From: Dryas octopetala
Lineage: Eukaryota; Streptophyta; Magnoliopsida; Rosales; Rosaceae
DNA: 64,000 nt
Direction of reading: 5' to 3'
Assembly: GCA_963921425.1 (NCBI GenBank)
Contig: OY992832.1
Location: 24,889,489-24,953,488, forward strand
The notes beneath the pieces were generated by a model that was not told where the DNA came from, searched no databases, and saw nothing but the letters and a program-made list of their open reading frames with translations. Made by a program: the position numbers and the translations under genes. This document shows, in pieces, positions 1-10,912 of this stretch. How positions within the stretch are numbered: the stretch's first letter is position 1; each line of letters starts with the position of its first letter.

Positions 1-675
1 ATGTTTTTATAATATCTCATGCATATCATATACTTATCGTATAGACCCAATTTATGACACTTAAGGCCTATTTGAATTAGGGATTTGGATTTGGATTTGG
101 ATTTCAAATTCATGTATTTTAAATCTTTAGATTTCAAATCCTATTGTTTGGATCAAAAAAATGAAATATGAGGATTTCAATATAAGAATTTTTAATTTTC
201 ATATATATTGCAATATATAATAAATATATATTGGCCAGAGGGGTCGCCGAAAAAGTTGGCCAGATGGGTCGTCGGAAAATTTGGCCGAAGGAGGTCGCCG
301 AAAAGTTGGCCGGAGGGTCGCTAGAAAGTTAGCCGGCAGGGTCACCAGAAAAGTTGGCCGAAGGCAGGGACGAACGCACAGCCAAGCTTGAGGGGTCGGG
401 CGACCCCCCGAACGGCGGAGCACGCAGGCTTAGACCCGTCCACGGCGACACCAGCGACCCCCCGACTTGAAGAAGGCGACCCCCCGACCCCGACGGCCCG
501 ACGTGAAGAAGGCGACCTCCAGGGCTCCAGCCTCTAGCCTTCCAGCAGCCAGCAGGGCAGTAGGTGATGAAACGCCATGTTCCTGACTTCCTGAGAAAGA
601 GAGAAGAGAAGAGCTGAAGAAGGGGCTAGGCTAGTGGGCTGCGGGCTGTTTATTTTTTTATTTTTTAAGTTCCTA

Positions 676-697
676 CTCAAAACGACGTCGTTTTGAG
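676..697. repeat. Perfect 22-bp palindrome in the hAT leader
   Basis: The sequence reads CTCAAAACGAC then its exact complement. The stem continues outward with one bulged base (TTCCTA on the left, CTAGGAA on the right). It lies in the untranslated leader of the hAT element, just before an A-run at about 707-734. It could be a transposase or host-factor site, or simply a hairpin; nothing decides which. Confidence 0.8.
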
Positions 698-702
698 CTA
701 GG

Positions 703-736
<34 letters not shown>

Positions 737-1357
737 CTACCCAGTGAGGCAGTGACCCATGTTGTGTGTGTGGCTCAGTGGCTGTGTGCTCTTTCAGCCT
801 CTTCAATCTTCCCGAATCCCTTCATTCATTAACAGTAAAACCCACACACTGACAGAGCCCAAGTGCCCAACCCAGCCAGCCGTGAGTCTGTGACGCCGTT
901 GCCCCTGCTGCCCGCCGTCGCCCCTGCTGGCTGCTGCCCAGTGCCCGTCAAAACTCAAGTTTGAAGTTCCACTTTTATTTTTTCAAGTAAGTTTAAAGTT
1001 TCAAACCCTAATTCTTAATTCTCAATTCACTTTAAATTTATAATATATGTTGTTTTTTAATTAATTGATAAGATTATTGTAATGAAATTAGACTAATTAG
1101 TGGTTTCTTGATGTTGATTTAATTATTGGTTGATTAATTAATTATGGGTTTTTATTGTATTAATATGATTATTGATTTATTGAATTGTTGTTGGTTATTG
1201 TTATTACTTTGATAATTTGATTAATTGATTATGGGTTTTTATTATATTAAGTTGATTATTGGATTTTGGTTGATTATTGTTATTACTTTGATAAATTTGA
1301 TAAATTGATTATTGGACTTTAATTGATTATTGGAAATTGGTTTACATGTGTAGAATT

Positions 1358-3702
1358 ATGGAACGATATTTTAAGAGAAAATGTCCAACGGGTAGTTCAA
1401 ATAATTCGGTTAATTCAAGTTTTGGTTCGACTTTAAATGGGTTAGATGATATTTTGGCTAATATTCAAGCAGACCCTGGACTAAGAACTCAAATGGCGGA
1501 TTATAACCCTAATATTCGAGATGAGATTCGAAGAGCATATCTACAAAAGGGACCTTGTCAACCTAGAGGTCATATATTCCCACAAATTAATCAATCGGGA
1601 ATTGATCGACACTTCATTGCCCAATGGTTTGATGAGTTTAATTGGTTGGAGCATAGTCAATCTAAGGATGCCGCATTTTGCCTTTATTACTATCTATTTA
1701 AATCCAATTTTGAACAAGCGGGTAGTGACGTCTTTACTGGGGTAGGCTTCAGGAATTGGAAGAAAGGGAGAGAAAAGTTTAGCACGCATGTTGGGCCAGT
1801 TGATAGTGTTCACAATCGATCTAGAAAAGCTGCTATGAATCTAATGAACCAAAATTCACATATTGAAACAGTTGTGCAAAAACAGTCAGACAAAGCTCGT
1901 ATTGCTTATTGCACTTGCTTGAATGCATCAATTGATTGCACAAAGTTTTTGTTGCAACAAGGACTTTCTTTTCGTGGCAATGATGAAAGTGCCACTTCAA
2001 GCAATAGGGGGAATTATTTGGAGCTTTTGCAATTTCTTGCAGATCATGATGAGAAAGTTAAGGCCGTTGTGTTGGAGAATGCCTTGGGGAATCTCAAGTT
2101 AGTAGCTCCTTCAATTCAAAAAGATCTTGTTAATGCATGTGCCATGGAAACCATTGGGGTTATCATAAATGATATGAAAGATCGACTCTTTTCTATATTG
2201 GTGGATGATTCACGTGAGATTTCAATAAAGGAGCAAATGGCTATGGTGTTGCGTTATGTGGACGACAAAGGGTAAGTAATTGAAAGGTTTGTGAGGGTCC
2301 AACATGTTGCCGAAACCACTTCTAGTGCACTGAAGGATGTCATTGATGCATTCTTTTCTTTCAGCAAATTAAGTTTTTCCAAGATACGAGGGCAAGGTTA
2401 TGATGGAGCTAGTAATATGAGAGGTGAGTTCAATGGCCTTAAAACAAAGATTTTGAGAGAACAACCTTATGAATTTTATGTTCATTGCTTTGCTCATCAA
2501 CTTCAACTAGCTCTTGTTGTCATTGCAAAGAAAAATGCCAACATTGCCACTTTTTTCACATCTTGTAATAGTGTGGTTAATATTGTTGGAGCATCTTGTA
2601 AGCGTCGTGATGCATTGAGAGAGCAACTCCAAAAAGAGCTTATGGAAGCCTTTGAAAATGATTGTCTTCAAACGGGCTTAAATCAAGAATCTAGTCTCAA
2701 ACGTGCTGGTGATACACGTTGGAACTCCCATTATGGTACATTGATTAGTTTGATTTCTATGTTTGCATCGGTTGTGAAGGTGCTTGAATTGATTGTTGAT
2801 GATCGCTACAATGATAGTGTGGGTGAAGCAAATAGATTATTGGGAGAAATGCTATTTTTTCAGTTTGTGTTTCACCTATTTTTGATGAGATCTATATTGG
2901 GAATCACAAATGCTTTGTCAAAAGCATTACAAAAGAAAGATCAAGAGATTGTGAGTGCAATGGCTTTACTCAAAGCATGTAAGGAAAGACTACACCATAT
3001 GAGAAATAATGAGTTTGATCTTTTGGTTGATCAAGTAGCTTCTTTTTGTGCTAAAAATCATATTGAGGTTCCTAACATGGATGAGACATATGTAGCTCGA
3101 GGGAGATCACAGCGCAATGCTCCAATAAAAACATATCATCATCAGTATCGTGTGGAGCTCTTTGTTTATGTCATTGATGAGCAACTTGTGGAATTGGAGG
3201 ATCGCTTCAATGAGGTAAATAGTGAGTTACTTATTTGCTTGGCATGTTTGAGTCCGGATAATTCTTTCGTAGCTTTTGACATGCAAAAGTTACTTCGTCT
3301 TGCTCAATTTTATCTTCAAGATTTTTCGAATCGAGATCTATTGACACTTGAAGATCAACTTAGGATTTATATTCATCATATGCGTTCAAGTAGTGATTTT
3401 TCAGAATTGAAAGGGATTGGTGATCTTGCGAAAAAATTGGTGGAGAAAGGGTTGGATCGGACATATATTTATGTGTATTTGCTTATTACATTGGCTTTGG
3501 TTTTACCGGTTGCAACTGCTTCAGTGGAGAGGGCATTTTCGCCATGAATATTATTAAGGGTCCACTCCGCAACAAAATGGGAGATCAATGGTTGAGCGAT
3601 AGCTTGATTGTTTACATTGAGAAAGATGTTTTTGATTGCATTGATAATGAAGCTATAATGGCGCGTTTTCAGAATATGAAAACTCGTTGTGGACAATTGT
3701 AA
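1358..3702 (+). pseudogene. hAT transposase (TTF zinc finger, DUF4371, hAT C-terminal dimerisation)
   Basis: The start is set at the Met of MERYFKRK, the usual N terminus of this plant family; an in-frame ATG lies at 1337. The order seen is: N-terminal basic stretch, a TTF-type region with FCLYYYLFK and FRNWKKG, a DUF4371-like stretch with RGQGYDGASNMRGEFNG and YVHCFAHQLQLAL, a GDTRWNSH motif, and a C-terminal dimerisation region with VATASVERAFS followed by KGPLRNKMGDQWLSDSL. About 780 codons in all, the expected full length. Two lesions are visible: an in-frame TAA at 2273-2275, where relatives have a sense codon after DDKG, and a one-base loss near 3541 just before the dimerisation motif. 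The element therefore cannot make its own full protein but looks recently active. Confidence 0.9.
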
Positions 3703-3964
3703 CTTGTATGTTTTTATTATGAATTATAAATGAAACAACTATCATTTAATTTTTTAGCGTTATTTTCGTAAAAAAAATTTATGGCATAGTGATCACTATG
3801 ACCCCCCGGAATCAAATTCCTGGATCCGTCACTGGCCGGAGGGGTCGCCGGAAAAGTTGGCCGATGGTAGTAGTTGAAAAATTTGCCGAAGGGGTAGCCA
3901 AAAAGTTGGCCAGAGTTGGTTGTCAGAAAGTTTTCGGCAGTGGTTGCCAGCGATGGTGGCCGAA

Positions 3965-4112
<148 letters not shown>

Positions 4113-4524
4113 GTTTGAGAAGGTATTTGAAATCCATGGATTTAGGCCTCGAAAATCCACCATGGCTTTGGGCCAAATCCAAATTCATTTCTTAAATTGA
4201 ATCCAAACATGAGGATTTGGATTTGAGGATTCTAAATCCAAATCTACCCCATGAAATCTAGGTTTCCAAACGGACCCTTAATATTTTAAATCATGCATTG
4301 ATGATTAATTTAACATATTCTGAAGTTTCATTAAAAAATTATGTGTTTTGAAGCCAATATCTATTATTTTTGTGGACGGTGGACAATATCGATATTTTTT
4401 TATTTTGAAGTCTCGATAATATCTTCAAGGCTGATATTTTAAATCTTATTGGATTGGTTATGGATTTACTGGCTTTGCTGTCTAAAACTAGAAAAATTTG
4501 GAAAACTAACACATTTTTGTTTCT

Positions 4525-5040
4525 ATTAAAGATTTTTAACTCTATTTTTAAATTTTTACAATTTTAACCCTCAAGTAATGCTCAAGCTCTCCTCGAGAAG
4601 TGCTTGAACATCCCTTGAGTAATACTCAAACCCTATCAAGTAGTGCTCGAGAGGTGTTCGAGTACTTCTCGAGAGGAGCTCAAGCACTACTCGAAGGTTA
4701 AATTTCTAATTTTTTTTAAAAAAGGTTAAAAATCTCTTTTGAAATGCATCTTTCCCCTTGCATTATGGCTTTCAATGTAGCTCTTTTGCTGTAGTGCGTC
4801 TTAACTCTTTTTAGATTTCACTAAAGACTTTTAACCCTTTTAAAATTTAAAAATCCAACCCTCGAATGGTGCTTGAGTTCTCATCCAAAAGTGCTCGAAC
4901 CCCCCACGAGCATTACTGATTTATTGGTTCGAGCACTACTCGAGGAGGGTTCGAGTAATTCTCGATGAGAGCTCAAGTATTAGTCGATGATTAGAATTCT
5001 AAATTCTAAAAGAAAGGGCTAAATGTCTTTAAATGGAACA
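4525..5040. repeat. Two tandem large imperfect palindromes rich in CTCGAG-type motifs
   Basis: Two related units, about 4525-4745 and 4800-5040. In each, a left arm starting AACCCTC and containing GTGCTTGAG is matched by an inverted right arm ending with its complement; arms are about 45-60 bases around a short centre. Both units are bordered by similar AT-rich stretches (ttaaccctttttaaa-like). They look like a foldback/MITE family present twice. I could not define target duplications. Confidence 0.7.
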
Positions 5041-5199
5041 AATTGTAGTTAGTTTTCTAAATTTCTCGTGTGCAAAGGTATGTTTAGGCTTGAGAAATTT
5101 TATTTGTACCTAACAATATTCTTTTTTAATCCAACATAATTTTTTACAATGAATAGACGATTATATCCCATTTTGTACCATTACGAACAAATTATATTT

Positions 5200-6400
5200 A
5201 AAATAGAAAATCCAATTTACTCTAGGGGAATAGAAAGTGAAATCGCTCCTTCAGAGCCTCCAAATGAGGTATGTGTGCATATATTTTTCATTTTTCTACA
5301 ATTTTTCGTCCATATGACGTTTTAGAGAAATTCTGGTTCATGTTTTTGTGATGGACCTGTATCGAACACGATAACAGTTTTCAGTGGGTGTCAACTAAAT
5401 GGTGAAAACTAATTTTGTGGAAACCCACCGAACAATTAATTTGAAAAATGTCCAAGACAGTCTATTTTGAAGGATGATAACAGGATAAAAGTTGTATGTT
5501 CAGCTTCCCTCCTTTGAACACATTAATTATATTCGGTTAACCCCCATCAAACTGTTTAATTTGAAAGTTAATTGAATTCCGCGTTCAGTGGGACTTAACC
5601 GTATACCTTGCCAGTGTTCGACTGCCCCTAACCGAATAATGTGCTTTCATTCGGTGACCTTTAACCAATCATTGGGGGTTAACTTTAAATTTACTGTTTT
5701 ATTTTGTAGAAGCAAGAAGAGGGTGATGCCTTTACCCGAGGTTAGCTCGGTTGGAACAGATTCATATGACAATATTACTTCCTATGATTCAAATAATTTA
5801 TATGTATTATATGTATTAATTAATATTTGGATGATTTATTAGGATAATCTATGTCCATGAGTCATATATTAATTGAGATTCATGTTGATCCATGTGCTCC
5901 AAAACATTGACGATGTAGGACCAACTCGAGCAGCTTGTGGTGACCCCCCTCCATGCATGTCTACCACTAAATTAACAAAATGTTAAGTATAAGAAGATAA
6001 ATACACTAAAGAAATACAAAATTACAACAACAAAAAATCATACATTTAGCAAGAGCCAATTGACAAAAAGAGCTATGCGAGAGACCACCGAACAATACAA
6101 TCTCATTCGTTTGGCTCCCACCGAATGAAATTTTATAAAAAACTCATACATATGCAGTTTAGTTGCTACCAATTGAACAATGGTTCACTATTGAATATGT
6201 TTCCATTATTAAGAACCCTACTGCCCAATAGATATATTTAGCAAACATTTTTGTTTTTTGAGTCTTTCGTGGGGGTGTTTCGAACATAATAAACAAATTT
6301 AGTGAGTAGCTACTAAACATATTGTCATCGTATTAGACATACCAGTTCCGAACGAGCACCCGACATGAATACGCCATCGATTTCATTTACTCGCAAAAAA
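5200..6400 (+). mobile_element. Relic of a Mutator-like element of the hairpin-array family
   Basis: The stretch at about 5236-5272 resembles the first transposase exon of elements B and D, ending AATGAG followed by a GTATGT donor. It is followed by decayed TTCGG/CCGAA hairpin repeats (5335-5690), an acceptor-like TTTTGTAG at about 5708, and an exon-2-like piece reading KQEEGDAFTR, comparable to EQYGDASTR in B. A second set of decayed hairpins (CCACCGAATGAA and similar) lies at about 6080-6370, as expected for the right array. The central coding part is absent. This is an inference from order and short matches. Confidence 0.45.
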
Positions 6401-8929
6401 CTCAAATAATTGTTTTAACCATTTACCTCAAAAAACTGTCCTCAAAATTTTAAAACTAAAGAGGGTAAATTCTATTTTTCACCAAATAATTATATAACCT
6501 AAAATAAAATGCTATAAACATTAAATGACTTCAAAATAAATCTAAAAAAAATTCAGAGTATCATAGATACAACGTTAGTTGTGACCCCAAAACTTGACGA
6601 GTTGTCGACATTAACCTTTGAGCAAGTCCGAGGACCCAATTATGACCTAATCAGGTGAGTACCCATCTCACTCGAGATCTGCAAGCTCAACTGCATCACC
6701 ACCCCCCCCCCCCCCCACATTGTTGCCGACTGGAAGGGAATTATCGATGAAATTCTTAGCTCTGATCCGAAATCATCGAGTGAAGATGATGCAAGTTGGT
6801 TATTTTATTTTAAGTTTTATTTTTTAAATAATTTTGTTATCGTTTTATTATTTTGACACATAGCACTATGTGTCAAGCTGCATGGCAATCACTTGACATT
6901 GTATTAAATTCACGTCAACATTTAACGAAACGAAGATATGACATTGCAACAAAATGAAAACATCGAATATGACATTATAAGATTTTAAACATGAACAATG
7001 AAATTGAAAATTGAAACAAATTCTAAGTACTAAAATGAAGCTAAGAGCATTTCTAATAAACTCCTCAAATTTGGCTTTTTAAATCTTACTTAAAATTTAA
7101 AAGCCAAATTCACTTGTTAGAACTGATGAGTTGATTTTAAGTCTCTATTTTAATGAATCTCAAAGGTGATTAAAGATGCTTTATCTAACATAACATAACT
7201 AATTAAGCAATTAAAGACTTTTACCGAATGTATTGAAGATGCTCTAATCCCTAAATTAATAGGAGCGTAGATCTAGAATGTTAGAGTGCGATTATCGCAT
7301 TTTCCATCAAATGTATTTAATAGAATAAATGTTGAAATTTGGCCTTGAAGCATTAAATTGGGTTATCAGTCGGTCATCATTTTTTCCTTGTGTTTTTTTT
7401 TTTGTATTCCTTCAATTGTCTTTCTTTTTGGGTCCCACACTCCCACTCCATTCATTTAGGATTCAATGCCAACCACTCATTTAGGATTCAATGCCAACCA
7501 CTCACAAATTCCAGAATTGACGCGGCAACTTGCCAGCTTGTGCTTCTAGAACCACGTTGGGCAAAGAGAATCGAGTTTTAAATTTATCTTAATCCTAATA
7601 TATTATCTCATTATTTTTCACCACTTTAATTTTACAGGCTTATAAATATCTTTGTAATTTTTCATATAATGTCATCCTCTTATCAAAACTAATGAACCCC
7701 CATGGCCACACCATTTTCTTTTCTTCATTTTTCTTCTCAAATTTCAAGATACTATATCTTATATGATTATTTTTGTTTTTAATATGATTAGTTATTTTGG
7801 AAAGTATTCATTCGGACCTATCAAACTAGATTCATAATGAATATAAATGTATAAAAGGTGAGAATAATGTATGAAAAAGTATATTATGTACCATTTTATG
7901 ATAATAATGTATTTGTGAGACAGATGCATTATTTTGTGAAAATGATTCTGACAGAGTCGCGATGGATCTTGGGCATGATCTTTTTATAGTCCCTGATTTC
8001 AGCAGAATAATTTGGTCTTCTAGGAATCATATGAAATTTCTGGATAATGACTTGAGTATTGAGAACTCAAGGCTTTTCCAAGATTGTCCTTGGGCAGAGG
8101 AAGGTAGGTATGCTCAAGGTAGATATTACAATTGATTATTTATTTTCCAAAGATATGGAAGAAAAAATGAAATGAATTAGTAGTATTTTTTTGTGTGTGA
8201 GTCAGATTACATTATAACATTAGATAATCCAAATTCATGCTCTTAGGAATAAAGAGTTAACTAGAAATTAGTTTAGTGATATTTCTCTGTACAATATTAG
8301 AGATGTTCTAAGTTTGAATCTCTCATTCCTTTATTAAAACAACAAAAGAGTTGAAAGTCATTAATATAGAATAATGGCAATACTATAGTAATCGAAAATT
8401 CTGACATTAATACTTGAGTAAGAAGGATTTGGTTTTGAGCCGAATATTATACATGATTTGCATTTTATACGAGAAGATCTTCATGCATGCAAATTTTCTA
8501 ATATAGAATAATGACGTTTTGATATATAATGAGCATCATGTATTATCATTCGCTATATAGTATTCGGATCCGAATCAAGTTTTCACAACACAGGTTTGCA
8601 TGAGAGAAAGGCTGATGTAGACAGAGGAAATCGCCGTAAAAGAATTTTATTACAAAGAAAACAAAGTAGGAATTGCTTGTAGAGTAGTAGGTAGGGAAGG
8701 GAAGCAATAAAAAAACACATTAAAGACGCAAGAAAATGACCAACTTCCAACCGAAAACTACCTACCAACCCTTTCCGCCCTCTCTGCCTTTCTCCTTCAC
8801 ACAACCACACACACAGAGATTTATGTGATGCCTCTCCAACCAGAAAATTGGGGACCAAAAAATTAAATAAAAAAGGGAACAAAAAGCAAACAACAATTTA
8901 GTTTAACGTCGTCTCGTTCACCAACCCAA
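6400..8929. other. AT-rich intergenic DNA upstream of HMGCL
   Basis: No convincing gene. It contains a C-run at about 6700-6716 and the 25-bp duplication at 7450-7499. Short open frames here lack homology that I can recognise. Confidence 0.6.
7450..7499. repeat. 25-bp tandem duplication
   Basis: Two adjacent copies of a 25-bp unit (ATTTAGGATTCAATGCCAAC core), differing at one base near the start. Confidence 0.9.
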
Positions 8930-10912
8930 CAAGCCTAATTGCGCTTTAAGCAACTCCGTCACGTTTCGTCACCTTCTCTTCTTCTTCTTCTTCTTCTTTT
9001 TTCATCTAACCACCAATAACTAGTTAAATTGCCTTTTGTTTTTGTTTTGCAAACCATAAAGCCTAAATTGTTCCCAAATTCTAGGGTTTCTGTTTTCACT
9101 CTCAGAAACCCTAATTTTCGCTTTCCTCTCTCAAGGAATTCAGGTCTGTTTGCTGCCTCTCCCTCTAATTCTCAGTCCTTGTCATTCTCTCTCTGTTTTG
9201 TTTCCTAGAAAATTCAAAATACTAAATTTGGAATTTTTAGTTTTAAATTTATTCTGTGTTGTGTTGGGTTTCTTGCCAATAAAAAAAAAAAAACAGAGGA
9301 AATTAGTTTTGAGTGATCACTGATGCTTAATTTTAGTTGTTTCCTTTCGTTTTGTACTTTTAATCTGTACGTTTCTGCTTAAATTTGGCTTGTTTTTTTT
9401 TTTTATTTGCATAGAAGAAGCTTTAGTTGAAACTAAGCTTTTGTTTCTGTTTAGTGTTTGTTGGTTTATGATTATTGGAATAACGGTAGGAAAGTATTGA
9501 GGGGTAGTTTGTGGTGGAGTGTAAATGTGTAATAGAGTTCGCACTCTATGGTTGTTTGCAATGACCAAAGATTATAAATTAATTTGAAATCATAATGCAA
9601 TGAGGAAACTGTACCTGAAGTTTCTATTATCGATGAGTTACAGGACAAGAGAGGAAGAAATTACAAGACTGATATGCTATGTTTATTGTTGATAGACAAA
9701 CATGATCATATGAGGAGTTTCTCTGAATTAGGATGTTTCAATGAAGTGTCAGAATAAGAAAGGATAAAGTGAAACAGAAAAACATATCTGAGGCCAACCT
9801 GATAGGAGGTGAGGTGAGATGAACTGCTTGTGCATTGTGTAGACATATTATCATCAGAGTTATGAGTTGTTTACTTCAAGGAACTAAAATGACAATAGAA
9901 AGTTTGAATAAGAAGCTAATACATTTACTACCATTTGTGGCTCTGGTATAGATAAGGTGGCCTATGATTTTATAGAAGATTGAACCATTCATAGTTGGAG
10001 TAAAAAAGTTTATGGTATCTGGTACTGTGTTATGAATTTCAGAGATATATTAAGCGCAGGTTAGGTAATAGAGTACTCTAAATGTAGTGTGAATCGTTAT
10101 TATTTGTTAGAATGATTATAGACATGGATGTTATAACAGTTCTTGTTTTAAGTCTGGTTAATCCTCTGTGTTTCATGAAATTACTTTTTCATTTTCTTAT
10201 TGACAGTTAGATCTTTCTGGCTCCCATTGTTATTTTTACTTCAATTCTGACAACTTGAAATAAAAAAAGGGACTTTGCCGTAGTGACAATATTTCTGTAT
10301 TTTCCTCTAGACTGCGTAAGCCTTAATCACAGGCTCTGTATTTCTTAACTTTGTACAAATTGGAAGATATTATTTGTAGAAATTTCTATAGTTGATTTCT
10401 TAAGTTAGGAAGTTTCTACATAATCTGAACCAATTTCCAAATGTTAATTTTGACAGATCTTTATGTTAAGTTTTCTTGTGGGTTTAGGTGTGAGTGAAAA
10501 ACTCAACTTAATCCTTATTTGAGGTAATTATATGAGAGTACGTGTTGAATTGTATTAACTAACAAACCTAAACTAAAATGAATGGTTGTTGATATATTTT
10601 ATTGTTTTTCTGATGTTTTCCATCACTTTTATTTTTACCTGAGATGTTTCCTCCACTCACCAGACATGATATTCTATTGTTTTGAAAATATGGTTGAGCA
10701 TATGAATTTTCATTGTCTACTTTTGTCATGATGAAATCTGGTATTGAAATATTTGAAATGAAGTTTGATAGTCATTTGTTAATATCAAGAAATCATTCAT
10801 GGTGTCCTGTTGATCTCATTCTAGAATAAGGGTCTTATATAAGTGTTTCTGGCAGAGCATTTACTTCTGTTTTGTTGTAATGTCAGTTTGGATTTTTCCA
10901 TCTACTTCCACC
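8930..10912 (+). promoter_or_regulatory. HMGCL 5' leader with a long 5'UTR intron
   Basis: A CT-rich leader (CTTCTT repeats at about 8975-8998) and telobox-like motifs (CTAGGGTTT and AAACCCTAA around 9082-9115) mark a typical plant housekeeping-gene 5' region. A donor candidate CAG/GTCTGT at 9143/9144 and an acceptor TTTCTGGCAG at 10855 would remove a 1.7-kb intron before the start codon. The transcription start itself is not visible. Nothing else is recognised within the intron. Confidence 0.55.

Larger units (their letters stand above)
365..3834 (+). mobile_element. Nearly complete autonomous-type hAT transposon
   Basis: The left end begins CAGGGACGAACG and the right end, read inward, begins CAGTGACGGATCCAGG. 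The flanking 8 bp are gccgaagg (357-364) and gccggagg (3835-3842), a target duplication with one difference. Both are hallmarks of hAT elements. The body contains a promoter-like leader with a strong palindrome, then a single transposase reading frame of the ZMYM1-like/TTF-zinc-finger class on the + strand. Length is about 3.5 kb. The flanking repeats show it landed inside a Harbinger-like element. Confidence 0.9.

Noticed and set aside
4525-5040. CRISPR-like regular repeats
   Set aside because: Repeats are inverted palindromic arms in a plant genome, not direct repeats with unique spacers.
6690-6720. C-run as a possible regulatory site
   Set aside because: A simple homopolymer, probably slippage; no other support.
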